64,000 nucleotides of DNA, taken from NCBI RefSeq assembly GCF_014168535.1, contig NZ_CP060007.1:4402001-4466000 (forward strand), in the 5' to 3' direction. The stretch is from Lacibacter sediminis (GTDB lineage: Bacteria > Bacteroidota > Bacteroidia > Chitinophagales > Chitinophagaceae). How positions within the stretch are numbered: the first letter of the stretch is position 1; every line of letters starts with the position of its first letter. Below, piece after piece: positions 36,629-46,053 of this stretch. The notes beneath the pieces are model-generated. The model did no database searches. It saw nothing but the letters and a program-made list of their open reading frames with translations, and was not told the origin of the DNA. A program made the translations under genes and the position numbers.

Positions 36629-37561
36629 TTAACGAACTTTATTTGCAATAAGCTTCGCATCATCCTGCATGGTGTTGCAACCGGAGTAAGCAGTGCCTAC
36701 CCACCATTTACCTACCGGCTGGTAATAAGAAACACCCATGATTGGTGCTTCACCATTACCACCGGGATTGTAATCAGCAACGAAATTGCAGTTGTCATCA
36801 TACTTTGTCTGGTGATTTAAACCCAGTGTATGCCCAGCTTCATGCGAAGCAGCTTCCCAATTATATTTCTGGTTATAGCCAAGTGCTTTTGAGAATACAA
36901 AAGCAGGAATATCCATGCCCCAACTAATGGTATTTAAATAAGCAACGCCACCGGCACCGCCATACCATGAATTGTTTTCTGTAATGATCACACGTTGGCG
37001 TTTTGCAGCACTCGCTGCAAAGTAAACCGTTGAGTCAGTTGTTACAACAATCGTAGGAAAAACAGAATAATCATTCTTTACTTCGGTTAGAATATTTGCA
37101 ATCTCTGTACTTGAAAAGCCAGATGGTGTGCATTCAATTGTTCTGCCACCGTTCCAATATGGAGTTGTTACGGTTTGGCCATCAAAATCAAGAAAAATAA
37201 CCCATGATGAAGTTGAAACGGGTGTTGTTGGATTTGTAGTGATGCTGTTGTTATCACAAGCATCGCCAGTACCATCGTTGTCAGCATCAAGCTGATCAGG
37301 ATTGTAGGTTGAAGGGCAGTTATCTGACGCATCAGCAATTCCATCTCTATCCCTGTCTCTGCCTTTGGCAGTTACATTTGTTTCAGAGAGATCACCTCTT
37401 CTTACGTTGTTGTAATTCCCTTTCAGAAAATCACAGGTTTCAATTTTTTTTGATGCTGATTGCTGGTTGAGTAACTCAGTTGTTTCAGTTTGAACGCTGT
37501 CTTCTTTTTGACAAGCTGCTGCAGAGAATAGCAGCAAAGAATAGAAAAGTACCCTTTTCAT
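36629..37561 (-). CDS. Lipoprotein zinc metalloprotease with thrombospondin type 3 repeats
   Basis: This 310-residue protein has an SPII signal with Cys17 in LLLFSAAACQKE. Residues of about 69-104 contain two Asp-rich thrombospondin type 3 calcium repeats (DRDRDGIADASDNCPSTYNP, DADNDGTGDACDNN). The catalytic domain carries the metzincin motif HEAGHTLGLNH (240-250) with a Met-turn candidate in APIMGVSYY. It is therefore a lipid-anchored, probably surface-exposed zinc endopeptidase with an unknown substrate. The start at 37561 gives a normal lipoprotein signal; the upstream ATG at 37615 adds 18 polar residues. Confidence 0.9.
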   Translation of the reverse strand: MKRVLFYSLLLFSAAACQKEDSVQTETTELLNQQSASKKIETCDFLKGNYNNVRRGDLSETNVTAKGRDRDRDGIADASDNCPSTYNPDQLDADNDGTGDACDNNSITTNPTTPVSTSSWVIFLDFDGQTVTTPYWNGGRTIECTPSGFSSTEIANILTEVKNDYSVFPTIVVTTDSTVYFAASAAKRQRVIITENNSWYGGAGGVAYLNTISWGMDIPAFVFSKALGYNQKYNWEAASHEAGHTLGLNHQTKYDDNCNFVADYNPGGNGEAPIMGVSYYQPVGKWWVGTAYSGCNTMQDDAKLIANKVR

Positions 37562-37887
37562 AGAGATTTGGATTTTATTGGATTTTAAAAAATTGGTTGT
37601 TTTCTCAGCAGGCAAGCTTCTCTTCCCTGCTTCGTAAGTTTATATTAAGTTTTATTGATTCAGAAAACATAATGCCAAAACTGAAAGTTTATTTCATTTC
37701 AGGCCATAATAGTGAGGATTATGACTTCTTCAGCTATGCCGCTTGTTTGTTGGCTTCAAAAGTAACATCATCCCTACCTCTCTTTCTCCAAAGAGCATGT
37801 AAAGAAACCTATTCTTTTTCACCCGAATTATCGAGCAAAGAAGGATTCGTCTGTAGTTTGAAATTGATACCCCAATAGGGTTTACTA
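37562..37887. other. Intergenic region without a convincing gene
   Basis: This is a 326-base gap between two minus-strand genes. A plus-strand reading frame from ATG 37672 (68 residues, MPKLKVYFISGHNSEDYDFF) is open to 37878, but it has no promoter box or family resemblance and runs against both neighbours. I treat it as doubtful. No RNA gene is seen. Confidence 0.45.
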
Positions 37888-38949
37888 TTACTGCAGCGTT
37901 AGTTTTTCCGCATTTTCAGCAAACTGAAGTGCATCAATGAGCTCTTCAATTTCGCCATTAAGTACAGCATCCAGGTTATAAAGTGTAAGCCCGATTCGGT
38001 GATCGGTTACACGTCCCTGCGGATAATTATAGGTCCTGATCTTGGCGCTTCTGTCACCCGTACTCACCAAACTCTTACGCTGACGGGCAATTTCTTCTTC
38101 ATGTTTACGCACCTGCTCTTCATACAAACGTGTGCGCATCATTTGCATCGCTTTTTCACGGTTGGCCAACTGTGTACGTTCTGTTTGACAAATCACCACT
38201 GTACCGGTTGGAATATGCGTAAGCATTACTTTGGTTTCTACTTTGTTTACGTTCTGTCCACCGGCACCACCACTTCGTGATGTTTCCATTTTCACATCAC
38301 TTTCCCGTAATTCAAAATCAATTTCCTCTGCCTCCGGCATCACCGCTACGGTAGCAGCACTTGTGTGAACACGGCCGCTAGTTTCAGTAGCTGGTACACG
38401 TTGTACACGGTGTACTCCACTCTCGAATTTCAACGTGCCATATACTTCATCACCCGTAACTTCTAATTGTACTTCTTTATATCCACCAACTGTTCCTTCG
38501 CTTTCGCTGAGAATCGTTGTTTTCCAACCACGGCGTTCGCAATATTTAGTATACATCCTCAACAGATCACCTGCAAATAAACTGGCTTCATCACCACCTG
38601 TGCCTGCACGAACTTCAAGAATGGCGTTCTTATCGTCTTGCGGATCTTTTGGAATTAGTAATTGTCGTATGTGCTTTTCCAGTTCATCTTTTTTTTCTTC
38701 CAGCATGGGCAATTCTTCTTTTGCCATTTCACGCAACTCTTCATCACTACCATTCAATGCCTCTTTATAGCTCTGCAAATCGGACAGAACCGAAAGATAT
38801 TCTTTACGTGATTGCACCAGCTTTTCCAGGCTACGGTACTCCTTGCTCAACGCCGAAAATTGTTTGTTGTTGGCAACAACTTCAGGATTGGTCAATGCCA
38901 CACCAACTTCATCAAACCTTGCCTGGATAGCTTCTAATTTATCTAACAT
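37888..38949 (-). CDS. prfA: Peptide chain release factor 1
   Basis: This 353-residue class I release factor reads UAA and UAG stop codons. It has the GGQ catalytic motif (230-232 in SGGAGGQNVNK) and the anticodon-like tripeptide PAT (186-188 in RVPATETSGRVHTS), which marks RF1 rather than RF2. It is of full length and monocistronic, divergent from the amidohydrolase gene, with overlapping promoter boxes in the 70-base gap. Confidence 0.98.
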   Translation of the reverse strand: MLDKLEAIQARFDEVGVALTNPEVVANNKQFSALSKEYRSLEKLVQSRKEYLSVLSDLQSYKEALNGSDEELREMAKEELPMLEEKKDELEKHIRQLLIPKDPQDDKNAILEVRAGTGGDEASLFAGDLLRMYTKYCERRGWKTTILSESEGTVGGYKEVQLEVTGDEVYGTLKFESGVHRVQRVPATETSGRVHTSAATVAVMPEAEEIDFELRESDVKMETSRSGGAGGQNVNKVETKVMLTHIPTGTVVICQTERTQLANREKAMQMMRTRLYEEQVRKHEEEIARQRKSLVSTGDRSAKIRTYNYPQGRVTDHRIGLTLYNLDAVLNGEIEELIDALQFAENAEKLTLQ

Positions 38950-38985
38950 AAATAACTGTGTTCCTGAAAGGGAATTGTTTAGTCT

Positions 38986-38993
38986 TAAATTTG
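38986..38993 (+). promoter_or_regulatory. -7 element TAAATTTG for the amidohydrolase gene
   Basis: This is a perfect TAnnTTTG box 27 bases before the ATG at 39020. A TTG at 38975-38977 is too close to be a regular -33 box. Confidence 0.5.
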
Positions 38994-38998
38994 AGCGG

Positions 38999-39006
38999 CA
39001 AATTTA
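38999..39006 (-). promoter_or_regulatory. -7 element TAAATTTG (minus strand) for prfA
   Basis: CAAATTTA on the plus strand is TAAATTTG on the minus strand, 50 bases before the prfA ATG. Only 5 bases separate it from the opposing box at 38986-38993. Confidence 0.5.
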
Positions 39007-39019
39007 AATGAATTAACGC

Positions 39020-40195
39020 ATGCGCTACAGGAAATTAAGAGCAGACAGGTTGTTTGATGGATACAGGTTCAGAAACGATGATGATGTATTGGTTACAGAT
39101 GAAGAAGGCGTTGTACTTGATATCGTAGCTTTTGCTGATGCCGGTGCTGATGTTGAACAATTGAAAGGGATTCTTTCGCCAGGGTTGATCAACTGCCACT
39201 GCCACTTGGAATTAAGTCATTTAAAAAATGTGATTCCACCACATACCGGTTTGATCGATTTCTTGTGTTCTGTAGTAACAAAGCGTGGTTTTGAAGCTGA
39301 TATCGTTGCAGCTGCTATTGCAGAAGCCGAAAAAGAAATGTTTAAAAACGGAACAGTTGCCGTGGGAGATATTGGCAATACGGCCGATACAGCATTTACA
39401 AAAAGCAAAAGCAAGATCCGCTGGCAGAATTTTGTGGAAGTATTGGGTTTTTATGATGCGAAAGCTGAAGAAAACATCAATAATTATCAGGTAATAGCAA
39501 ACGAGTTGAATACGGTACTTCGTACTTCCAACTTCGTACATCGTACTTCTCTTGTTCCGCATGCGCCATACAGTGTATCTGCAAAAACATTTCAGTTGAT
39601 CAATGAAGCAACGGCCGGACAGATCATTTCAATTCACAACCAGGAAAATCCCGAAGAAGACGAATTGTATATAACGGGTGGTGGAGATTTTTTAAAACTT
39701 TTTCGTGTATTTGGTATTGATGCTTCACCTTTTCCTGTAACAGGAAAAAGCAGTATCAGTTCTTATTTACCTTTTTTCAATAATGGCCAAACAATTTTCC
39801 TGGTGCATAATACATTCATGCCCGAAGAAGATATTGTTTGGGCAAATGAATATGCAACGACCCAAGGATTAAAACTTGTGTACTGTTTATGCCCAAATGC
39901 AAACTTATATATAGAAAATCAAGTGCCACCTGTTTCATTATTTCAACAGCACAATTGTGAATTAGTGTTGGGTACTGACAGCTACAGCAGCAACTGGCAG
40001 TTAAGTATTGCAAAAGAGATACAAGCCTTACTGCAGCATACAGCTGTATCAACTGAACAGGCTTTGCAGATGGCAACAATCAATGGTGCGAAAGCTTTAC
40101 AATGGGATAATGAATTAGGAAGTTTTGAAAAGGGGAAACAACCAGGTGTTGTTTTATTTGCAGAAGACTTCAGCAGTTCTGAAAGAATAGTATGA
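39020..40195 (+). CDS. Amidohydrolase-superfamily deaminase/hydrolase (ATZ/TRZ-like)
   Basis: This 391-residue cytoplasmic metal-dependent hydrolase shows the N-terminal HxH pair (His60, His62 in GLINCHCHLELSHL), further ligands in VPHAPYSV, SIHNQEN and LVHNTFM, and the late Asp in VLGTDSYSSNWQ. This is the arrangement of ATZ/TRZ chlorohydrolase, guanine-deaminase and aminodeoxyfutalosine-deaminase proteins. The substrate cannot be fixed. Codons for LRTSNFVHRTSL (39518-39549) consist of repeated CTTCGTAC units that look like a dispersed DNA repeat inside the gene. Confidence 0.87.
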   Translation: MRYRKLRADRLFDGYRFRNDDDVLVTDEEGVVLDIVAFADAGADVEQLKGILSPGLINCHCHLELSHLKNVIPPHTGLIDFLCSVVTKRGFEADIVAAAIAEAEKEMFKNGTVAVGDIGNTADTAFTKSKSKIRWQNFVEVLGFYDAKAEENINNYQVIANELNTVLRTSNFVHRTSLVPHAPYSVSAKTFQLINEATAGQIISIHNQENPEEDELYITGGGDFLKLFRVFGIDASPFPVTGKSSISSYLPFFNNGQTIFLVHNTFMPEEDIVWANEYATTQGLKLVYCLCPNANLYIENQVPPVSLFQQHNCELVLGTDSYSSNWQLSIAKEIQALLQHTAVSTEQALQMATINGAKALQWDNELGSFEKGKQPGVVLFAEDFSSSERIV

Positions 40196-40212
40196 TAACC
40201 TATCCCTTTTTC

Positions 40213-40270
40213 GTCAATCTCGACTACGCTCGATTGACTTACACCATCTCCTTCGACTACGCTCAGGACT
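40213..40270. repeat. Palindromic intergenic repeats (CGACTACGCTC type)
   Basis: GTCAATCTCGA and TCGATTGAC form an imperfect palindrome (40213-40238) around CTACGC, and a second unit CTTCGACTACGCTCAGGAC follows at 40251-40269. Related units are found at 58664-58745. They lie between convergent genes and may also help end transcription. Confidence 0.6.
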
Positions 40271-40288
40271 ACAACTCATCACTCATCA

Positions 40289-41038
40289 TCACGGCTCCAT
40301 GATCTGCTGTAATACCGGCAATGTTTTCATCTTCGAAAAATCGGGCATATGAAACATGTAATACACTTCTATTGCTTCAAGCAACTGACGGCGTTGCAGA
40401 TAATTCATGGGGATTTCGGTTAACTCATTTGGCTGCATAGCTTTTAATAATTCGTTGATGAGTTTTGCAGATTCGCCTTCAATATAATAAACGTGTTGCG
40501 GATAATGCTCGGTAAAACTTCCTTCCTGCAGATCAAAAATGTTATATCGTTCTGCATCTTCGGTGTTCATCTGAAAACCGAAAAAATTGGTAAGGTGCAA
40601 TGAAAAGTATAAAGGAAAATTAGCTGCAACAGCAGGCGAAGCCTTGTCTAACTGCATCAATGCTTCTTCAACAAAGTAAAAAAGATCAGGATTGTTCTCA
40701 GGTTGCTTTACACATTTCTGCAGCAACTCCATCATATACAGCAGCACACTGTTTTTAATTACATCAGCAAATAACTCTGTGTACAAATAACTCCAGCGAA
40801 ATTCTTTGATGCGTTGCAGATTTTTAAGATCATGGTGATAAACGATGAGTTCAAGTATTGCGCCTGGTTGAAAGTAATTTGCTTTCGCAGTAACTTTTTT
40901 TGAACTGGCTCTCACCCCCTGTACAATGTAACTTTGTAATCCATACAACTCCGTATAGGCCGATACAATTAAACTTGTTTCGCCATATTTTACTGAACGT
41001 AAAATAACTGCCTTTGTTTTATGGAGTACATTGCTCAA
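40289..41038 (-). CDS. recO: DNA repair protein RecO
   Basis: This 249-residue protein loads RecA with RecR on SSB-coated DNA in the RecFOR pathway. It begins with the RecO OB-fold (KTKAVILRSVKYGETSLIVS AYTELYGLQSYIVQG) and continues with the helical domain. No four-cysteine zinc motif is seen, which is common in this phylum. It starts 8 bases after the porZ stop and is probably co-transcribed with porZ. Confidence 0.93.
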   Translation of the reverse strand: MSNVLHKTKAVILRSVKYGETSLIVSAYTELYGLQSYIVQGVRASSKKVTAKANYFQPGAILELIVYHHDLKNLQRIKEFRWSYLYTELFADVIKNSVLLYMMELLQKCVKQPENNPDLFYFVEEALMQLDKASPAVAANFPLYFSLHLTNFFGFQMNTEDAERYNIFDLQEGSFTEHYPQHVYYIEGESAKLINELLKAMQPNELTEIPMNYLQRRQLLEAIEVYYMFHMPDFSKMKTLPVLQQIMEP

Positions 41039-41046
41039 CGTTCACG

Positions 41047-43347
41047 TTATTTTATAAATACAATCTTACCCACTTGTTTTTCTGCACCAAATTCATCCTT
41101 TGCCAATACCATGTATACGCCGCTTGATACCCGTTGATTTCTGTAATCTTTTCCGTTCCAAATCGCCTGTCCGCCTAATGATCTTGTTTGATAAACCAAT
41201 CGTCCATTCAACTCTACAATTTTCACAATAGAATTTTCCGGTAACCCACGAATACCAATGTTACCATTGTAGCTAGGGGGTACAGGACTTGGAAACACAA
41301 TTACTTTATCAGGGTTTTCATTTGCTTTTGTTGCTCCTCCACGATAACTGCAAATACCATTGAAGGTGGAGAAATATACTTCACCAGTTTTTGGATCGAT
41401 TGCAATACGAATGATTGCATTACTCAAAAGGGGACTATTTTCCGCAGTAAAACGTTCCAACACTTTTTCTCCATCAGCACTTATTAGCCAAACACCGTTC
41501 CGTGTGCCAACCCATTTACGATTGGCAGCATCAACAGCTATTGCCCGCACATCTTCATTCTCGAATAGAAATCCTGCAAAATTATCCTGTTGTACAACGG
41601 GCTGAAAAGCTTCACATCCATTCGTTGTAAATACATCGCCGGGGCATTGAATAATAGCAATTCCTTTATCTGTACCCAACCAGATAAAACCATCTTTGTC
41701 TTTCACCATACAATTGACTGCATTGCTCGGCAAGTTGCCGCTGCCCCTTCCTGTTTGAAACCATTTCCAACGATCATCACCTGCATTATCAATGGACGTT
41801 CCATGATTATAAACGAACAATCCATTTCCCTGCGGCACCTGTATCCATTTCTGATCAGCATCATCAATCAATACTGCCCCAACCATATTGTCCTGTATTA
41901 AAAACGGCACACGAAATGCACGCCAGTTTCCATCTGCTTTCTTCACCAAAAAATTATTTGAGCCAGCGAAATTGCTGATCCATAAATTATTGGCAGCATC
42001 AAATGCCATACCTCCCACACGATAATTATTCGGATCGCCTATGGCCACATTCAACGACGAATTCTGTTTGTAGATCTTGTATTGTGTGGCTGATTTGAAT
42101 TCAAGCAAACCTCCACCAAACGATCCTGCATAAATTGTTTCATCACGAGGATCAACAGCAATAGTTATAACATCAAAGACTGTATCCATAAAAGATAAAT
42201 TCGTTCGATTATAATCTTTCCATTCATTACCATCGAACGTAAAAAAACCAGTACCATTGAATTGATAGTTCCATGCGTCATTAATACTTCCACCTGCTAC
42301 ATACAATTTGTTGTTGAAGAAAAACATTTCGCCATCGAGCGGACCATAAGGTGAATTAACAGCATAACGTTCAAACAAATTTCCTTCGGCTTTCACCAGC
42401 CCTTTTTCAAAATCGGCGATCCATATTTCTCCACCACTCTTAACTGCATGGAATGGATAACGCAGCTCATTATTGTTTTGAATAGTTGCATTGATAACTC
42501 CGTTTGAAGTAATCGACAAAACTCTTCGTTCATTCCATCCAAATCGCTCTTCGCTTATAAGAATAACAGCATCACTTACATTCACCGATTCCCATCGCCA
42601 ACTATCATTGTAAACAGCTTGCCAATTGCCGGCATTGCTTACATAAATCGTATTGAAATACTGAACAACAATTGTGGAGTTGATGTTGAACACTTGCTGA
42701 ACCGCACCTCCAGGTAACCCGTTTGTTCCGCTTACAGTTGTCCAGTTACGATAATCATTCAGGTTTGCGGCATTCTGATTTGCAACTTTTAATCCCTCTT
42801 CTGTTGCAGCATAAAAGCGTGTTGCATCAGCCGCAAAACCATTCACTTTTACATTTGATCCGTTATTACCAATAATGAATGTGTTGCTGATCTCGTACTT
42901 CTGCAAGTCAACTACAATTACACCAAGACCTGTGCTGAGGTAAGCTTTGTTGTTACGAAAACTGATGTTATAAATTGTTTTATCACCTGTTACTGTACTG
43001 CGGAATATGTCGGGTATATTGATGACATCATTGCGGTACAGGACATCAAGATTGCTGTTGTTATATGCAATTACTAATTTTTCTCCTGCAGCATCATAGT
43101 TGAGTGTTCGCACACCTACGTCATTCAATCCGGCTACTTTACTTATCCTGGTGATCTCTCCGTCTTCCCTGCCAATACTGTAAGCGCCGAAATTTGTTGC
43201 TACATACACTTTATCATCGGCCAACGCCACCCTTTTGCCCGAGCGATAGTCCATATGCTCACGCCATTGACCGATTGGTGCAAGTTGTGCCTTTAGGTTT
43301 GCAGCAACCAACTGTAAAATGTAAAAAAGGATAACCAAACGCTTCAT
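41047..43347 (-). CDS. porZ: PorZ-like type IX secretion protein
   Basis: This 766-residue protein has a signal peptide (MKRLVILFYILQLVAANLKA), an N-terminal beta-propeller beginning APIGQWREHMDYRSGKRVA, a second propeller of the two-component-regulator type (GFIWLGTDKGIAII, RKWVGTRNGVWLIS) and a C-terminal T9SS sorting-like domain (VIVFPSPVPP ... SSGVYMVLAKDEFG ... KIVFIK). PorZ of Porphyromonas has the same order of two propellers and CTD at nearly the same length; it is part of the cell-surface attachment complex that anchors T9SS cargo through A-LPS. Other T9SS core genes are not in the window. Confidence 0.88.
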   Translation of the reverse strand: MKRLVILFYILQLVAANLKAQLAPIGQWREHMDYRSGKRVALADDKVYVATNFGAYSIGREDGEITRISKVAGLNDVGVRTLNYDAAGEKLVIAYNNSNLDVLYRNDVINIPDIFRSTVTGDKTIYNISFRNNKAYLSTGLGVIVVDLQKYEISNTFIIGNNGSNVKVNGFAADATRFYAATEEGLKVANQNAANLNDYRNWTTVSGTNGLPGGAVQQVFNINSTIVVQYFNTIYVSNAGNWQAVYNDSWRWESVNVSDAVILISEERFGWNERRVLSITSNGVINATIQNNNELRYPFHAVKSGGEIWIADFEKGLVKAEGNLFERYAVNSPYGPLDGEMFFFNNKLYVAGGSINDAWNYQFNGTGFFTFDGNEWKDYNRTNLSFMDTVFDVITIAVDPRDETIYAGSFGGGLLEFKSATQYKIYKQNSSLNVAIGDPNNYRVGGMAFDAANNLWISNFAGSNNFLVKKADGNWRAFRVPFLIQDNMVGAVLIDDADQKWIQVPQGNGLFVYNHGTSIDNAGDDRWKWFQTGRGSGNLPSNAVNCMVKDKDGFIWLGTDKGIAIIQCPGDVFTTNGCEAFQPVVQQDNFAGFLFENEDVRAIAVDAANRKWVGTRNGVWLISADGEKVLERFTAENSPLLSNAIIRIAIDPKTGEVYFSTFNGICSYRGGATKANENPDKVIVFPSPVPPSYNGNIGIRGLPENSIVKIVELNGRLVYQTRSLGGQAIWNGKDYRNQRVSSGVYMVLAKDEFGAEKQVGKIVFIK

Positions 43348-43545
43348 GAGCTTTCAAATTTAACGGCTTTTTGCCTAGGCTCAAGCCGAGGGTTGTTTAA
43401 ACAGCTCAATTTGCGGCTTAGCAACGGTCTGCTTTGTTGGAGAAGCCTTGTCTGCAGCGAATACGAGGTAAATTTTATGCGTTTGTTCAGGCAGAATGGC
43501 GTTTCTTTGCGCTGCTTTACTTCAATAAAAACGTATCAGAATAGC

Positions 43546-45951
43546 ATGTGGTATAAACTGGGTAAATGGGTGTTGCGCAACAGGCTTCCTTTAATTATTA
43601 CTGTTCTTCTTTCAACGGCTGTCATGACTTTTTTTGCATCGAAAGTGCAGCGTAGTTATGATTTTGCAAAGGCTATTCCGCTTGATCATCCAAAATACCT
43701 CGAGTACGAAGCATTTAAGCAGAAGTTTGGTGAAGACGGAAGTTTGCTGGTAGTTGGCTTTCAAAAGAACGATCTGTTCCAGCTCGGTTTCTTTCAATCG
43801 TTCACTTCTTTGCAGAAAGAAATGAAGAAAGTAACAGGTGTAGAAGATGTGTTAAGCATCAGCGCTGCTGTTAACCTTGTGAAAGATTCTGCAACAGAAA
43901 AATTGAAGACCACACTTATTTTCCCTGATACAATTCAAACACAGGAGCAATTAGACAGCTCAAAACAAATACTCTTCAATCTTCCGTTTTATAAAGGCTT
44001 GTTTTATAATCCCGACAGCAATGTGTACATGATCGCTGTGCGGCTCAATAAAGAAGTGTTGAATTCTAAGAAAAGAAATGCTTCCGTTGATGGTATTGTA
44101 AAACTGGTAACTGCATTTGAAGAAAAGCAAAAGGTCACGATGCATTTGAGTGGTTTGCCACATGTGCGTACAGTAATGAGTACACGTATTGCAGAAGAGA
44201 TGCAATTTTTTCTGTTAGGTTCTGTATTACTATCGGCTCTTATCCTACTGATATTTTTCCGTTCATTCAGTGCAATGTGGCTGAGCATGGCTGTTGTGGT
44301 GATTGGTGTTATCTGGAGCCTTGCAACAATTGTGTTCTTTGGCTATAAGATCACCATTTTAAATGCATTGATCCCACCATTGATGGTGGTGATCGGTATA
44401 CCCAACTGTATTTATTTCCTCAACAAGTTTCATACGGAATATAAAAAGACGGGAGATAAACATCAGTCGCTGGTGAACATGATCGGACGCATGGGTATTG
44501 TTACTCTCTTCTGTAACATTGCTGCAGCTATTGGTTTCGCCGTGTTTGCATTAACCAAAAGCCAGATCCTGCGTGAGTTTGGTATTGTTGCCGGTATCAA
44601 CATCATGGTGTTGTTTGTGATCTCCTTTACACTCATTCCAATTGTGTTGAGTTATTTACCTGCGCCAAAGCAACGTCACGTTCGCTATTTGGAAAATGAA
44701 CGCCTTAATCGCTGGTTGATGCGCATCGAGAACTGGGTATTCAATCATCCAAAATATATTTATACTGCAACGGCTGTTTTAATTATTGTATCTGTACTTG
44801 GAGTAATGCGATTGAAGAGTGTTGGTTATATTGTTGATGACCTTCCGCAAAATGATAAGTTATATGTTGATCTAAAATTCTTTGAAAAACATTTCTCCGG
44901 TGTAATGCCATTGGAAATTGTAGTTGATACAAAACGTAAACAAGGTGTAACCCGCAGTATCAAAAGCCTTACAAATATTGATTCGTTGGTGTACTACCTG
45001 CAAAGCCGTCCTGAGATCGGAAAAGCATTGGCAGTAACAGAAGGTTTGAAATTTGCACGCCAGGCTTATTACGACAGCGACAGTAATATGTACACGGTGC
45101 CGAATGAATTCGATCTTGCTTTTCTTGCACCTTACTTACGAATGAAGGGCGACAGCAGCAATAAGAATAACAATTTTGTAAAGCTGGTGGCCAATTTCAT
45201 GGATAGTACACAGCAAAAAGCACGCATTAGTGTAAACATGGCAGATGTAGGCAGCGACAGCTTGCCGAAAATTCTTGCAGCCGTTCAACAAAAAGCGGAA
45301 GAGTTGTTTAACGGAGACAGTCTTACATATGCATTAATGATAAACAAAGGCGAAGTAAAACCAGCAGATATTGATTCATCAAAACTCAAACGTACAGCCG
45401 ATATTCAACTCACAGGAACAAGTATCATTTTTGTTGAAGGCAGCCGCTTTATCATTAATGGATTGAAAGAAAGTATTTTCTGGGCATTTTTGTTGATTGC
45501 AATTTGCATGCTGTATCTCTTCCGTTCTTTCCGTATACTTATCTGCTCACTCATTCCTAATATTGTTCCATTGGTGATCACAGCCGGGGTGATGGGCTGG
45601 GTTGGCATTCCGCTGAAACCAAGTACTGTATTGGTTTTCAGCGTTGCGTTAGGTATCGCCATTGATGTAACGATACGCTTTTTAATAAATTACAAACAGG
45701 AACTGCCACTTCATAAACATGATGTTCAGGAAACAGTAAAACAAACCATTCGCCAAACGGGTATCAGTATTATTTATACCTCGTTGGTGTTGGTTGCGGG
45801 GTTTATCATTTTCTGTTTTTCCGGTTTTGGTGGTACGAAGGCATTGGGTTGGCTCACTTCACTTACATTATTAGTTGCTATGATCACTAACCTTGTTCTT
45901 CTACCGGTTTTGTTGATCACTACAAGTAAAAAAAGGACATACCGTTCATAA
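43546..45951 (+). CDS. MMPL/RND-superfamily exporter
   Basis: This 801-residue inner-membrane protein has two halves, each with a first membrane helix, a large periplasmic loop and five more helices (about 12 in total). Typical segments are RSFSAMWLSMAVVVIGVIW, MVVIGIPNCIYFLNKFH and, in the second half, ALGIAIDVTIRFLINYKQ. The family moves lipids, hopanoids or small hydrophobic compounds with the proton gradient. The start at 43546 (MWYKLGKWVLRNRLP) puts a normal amphipathic helix first; the in-frame ATG at 43393 would add 51 residues of unlikely composition. It is monocistronic. Confidence 0.92.
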   Translation: MWYKLGKWVLRNRLPLIITVLLSTAVMTFFASKVQRSYDFAKAIPLDHPKYLEYEAFKQKFGEDGSLLVVGFQKNDLFQLGFFQSFTSLQKEMKKVTGVEDVLSISAAVNLVKDSATEKLKTTLIFPDTIQTQEQLDSSKQILFNLPFYKGLFYNPDSNVYMIAVRLNKEVLNSKKRNASVDGIVKLVTAFEEKQKVTMHLSGLPHVRTVMSTRIAEEMQFFLLGSVLLSALILLIFFRSFSAMWLSMAVVVIGVIWSLATIVFFGYKITILNALIPPLMVVIGIPNCIYFLNKFHTEYKKTGDKHQSLVNMIGRMGIVTLFCNIAAAIGFAVFALTKSQILREFGIVAGINIMVLFVISFTLIPIVLSYLPAPKQRHVRYLENERLNRWLMRIENWVFNHPKYIYTATAVLIIVSVLGVMRLKSVGYIVDDLPQNDKLYVDLKFFEKHFSGVMPLEIVVDTKRKQGVTRSIKSLTNIDSLVYYLQSRPEIGKALAVTEGLKFARQAYYDSDSNMYTVPNEFDLAFLAPYLRMKGDSSNKNNNFVKLVANFMDSTQQKARISVNMADVGSDSLPKILAAVQQKAEELFNGDSLTYALMINKGEVKPADIDSSKLKRTADIQLTGTSIIFVEGSRFIINGLKESIFWAFLLIAICMLYLFRSFRILICSLIPNIVPLVITAGVMGWVGIPLKPSTVLVFSVALGIAIDVTIRFLINYKQELPLHKHDVQETVKQTIRQTGISIIYTSLVLVAGFIIFCFSGFGGTKALGWLTSLTLLVAMITNLVLLPVLLITTSKKRTYRS

Positions 45952-46022
45952 AAAAAGCACAGTAAAAAGCAGCATCAGTCTAATTTTTCTGTCTTCCTTT
46001 AACAAATCTTAACATTAGCTGT

Positions 46023-46030
46023 TATATTTG
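46023..46030 (+). promoter_or_regulatory. -7 element TATATTTG for the first susC gene
   Basis: This is a perfect TAnnTTTG box. Transcription would start near 46037 and give a leader of about 100 bases that contains the hairpin element at 46054-46082. The second susC gene has an identical box at 51236-51243. Confidence 0.6.
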
Positions 46031-46053
46031 GCATCCTTACGTAAAAAAGGCTC

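Noticed and set aside
37672..37878. 68-residue plus-strand reading frame between the metalloprotease gene and prfA
   Set aside because: It has no promoter box or recognisable family. It is kept only as a doubtful note for the intergenic region.
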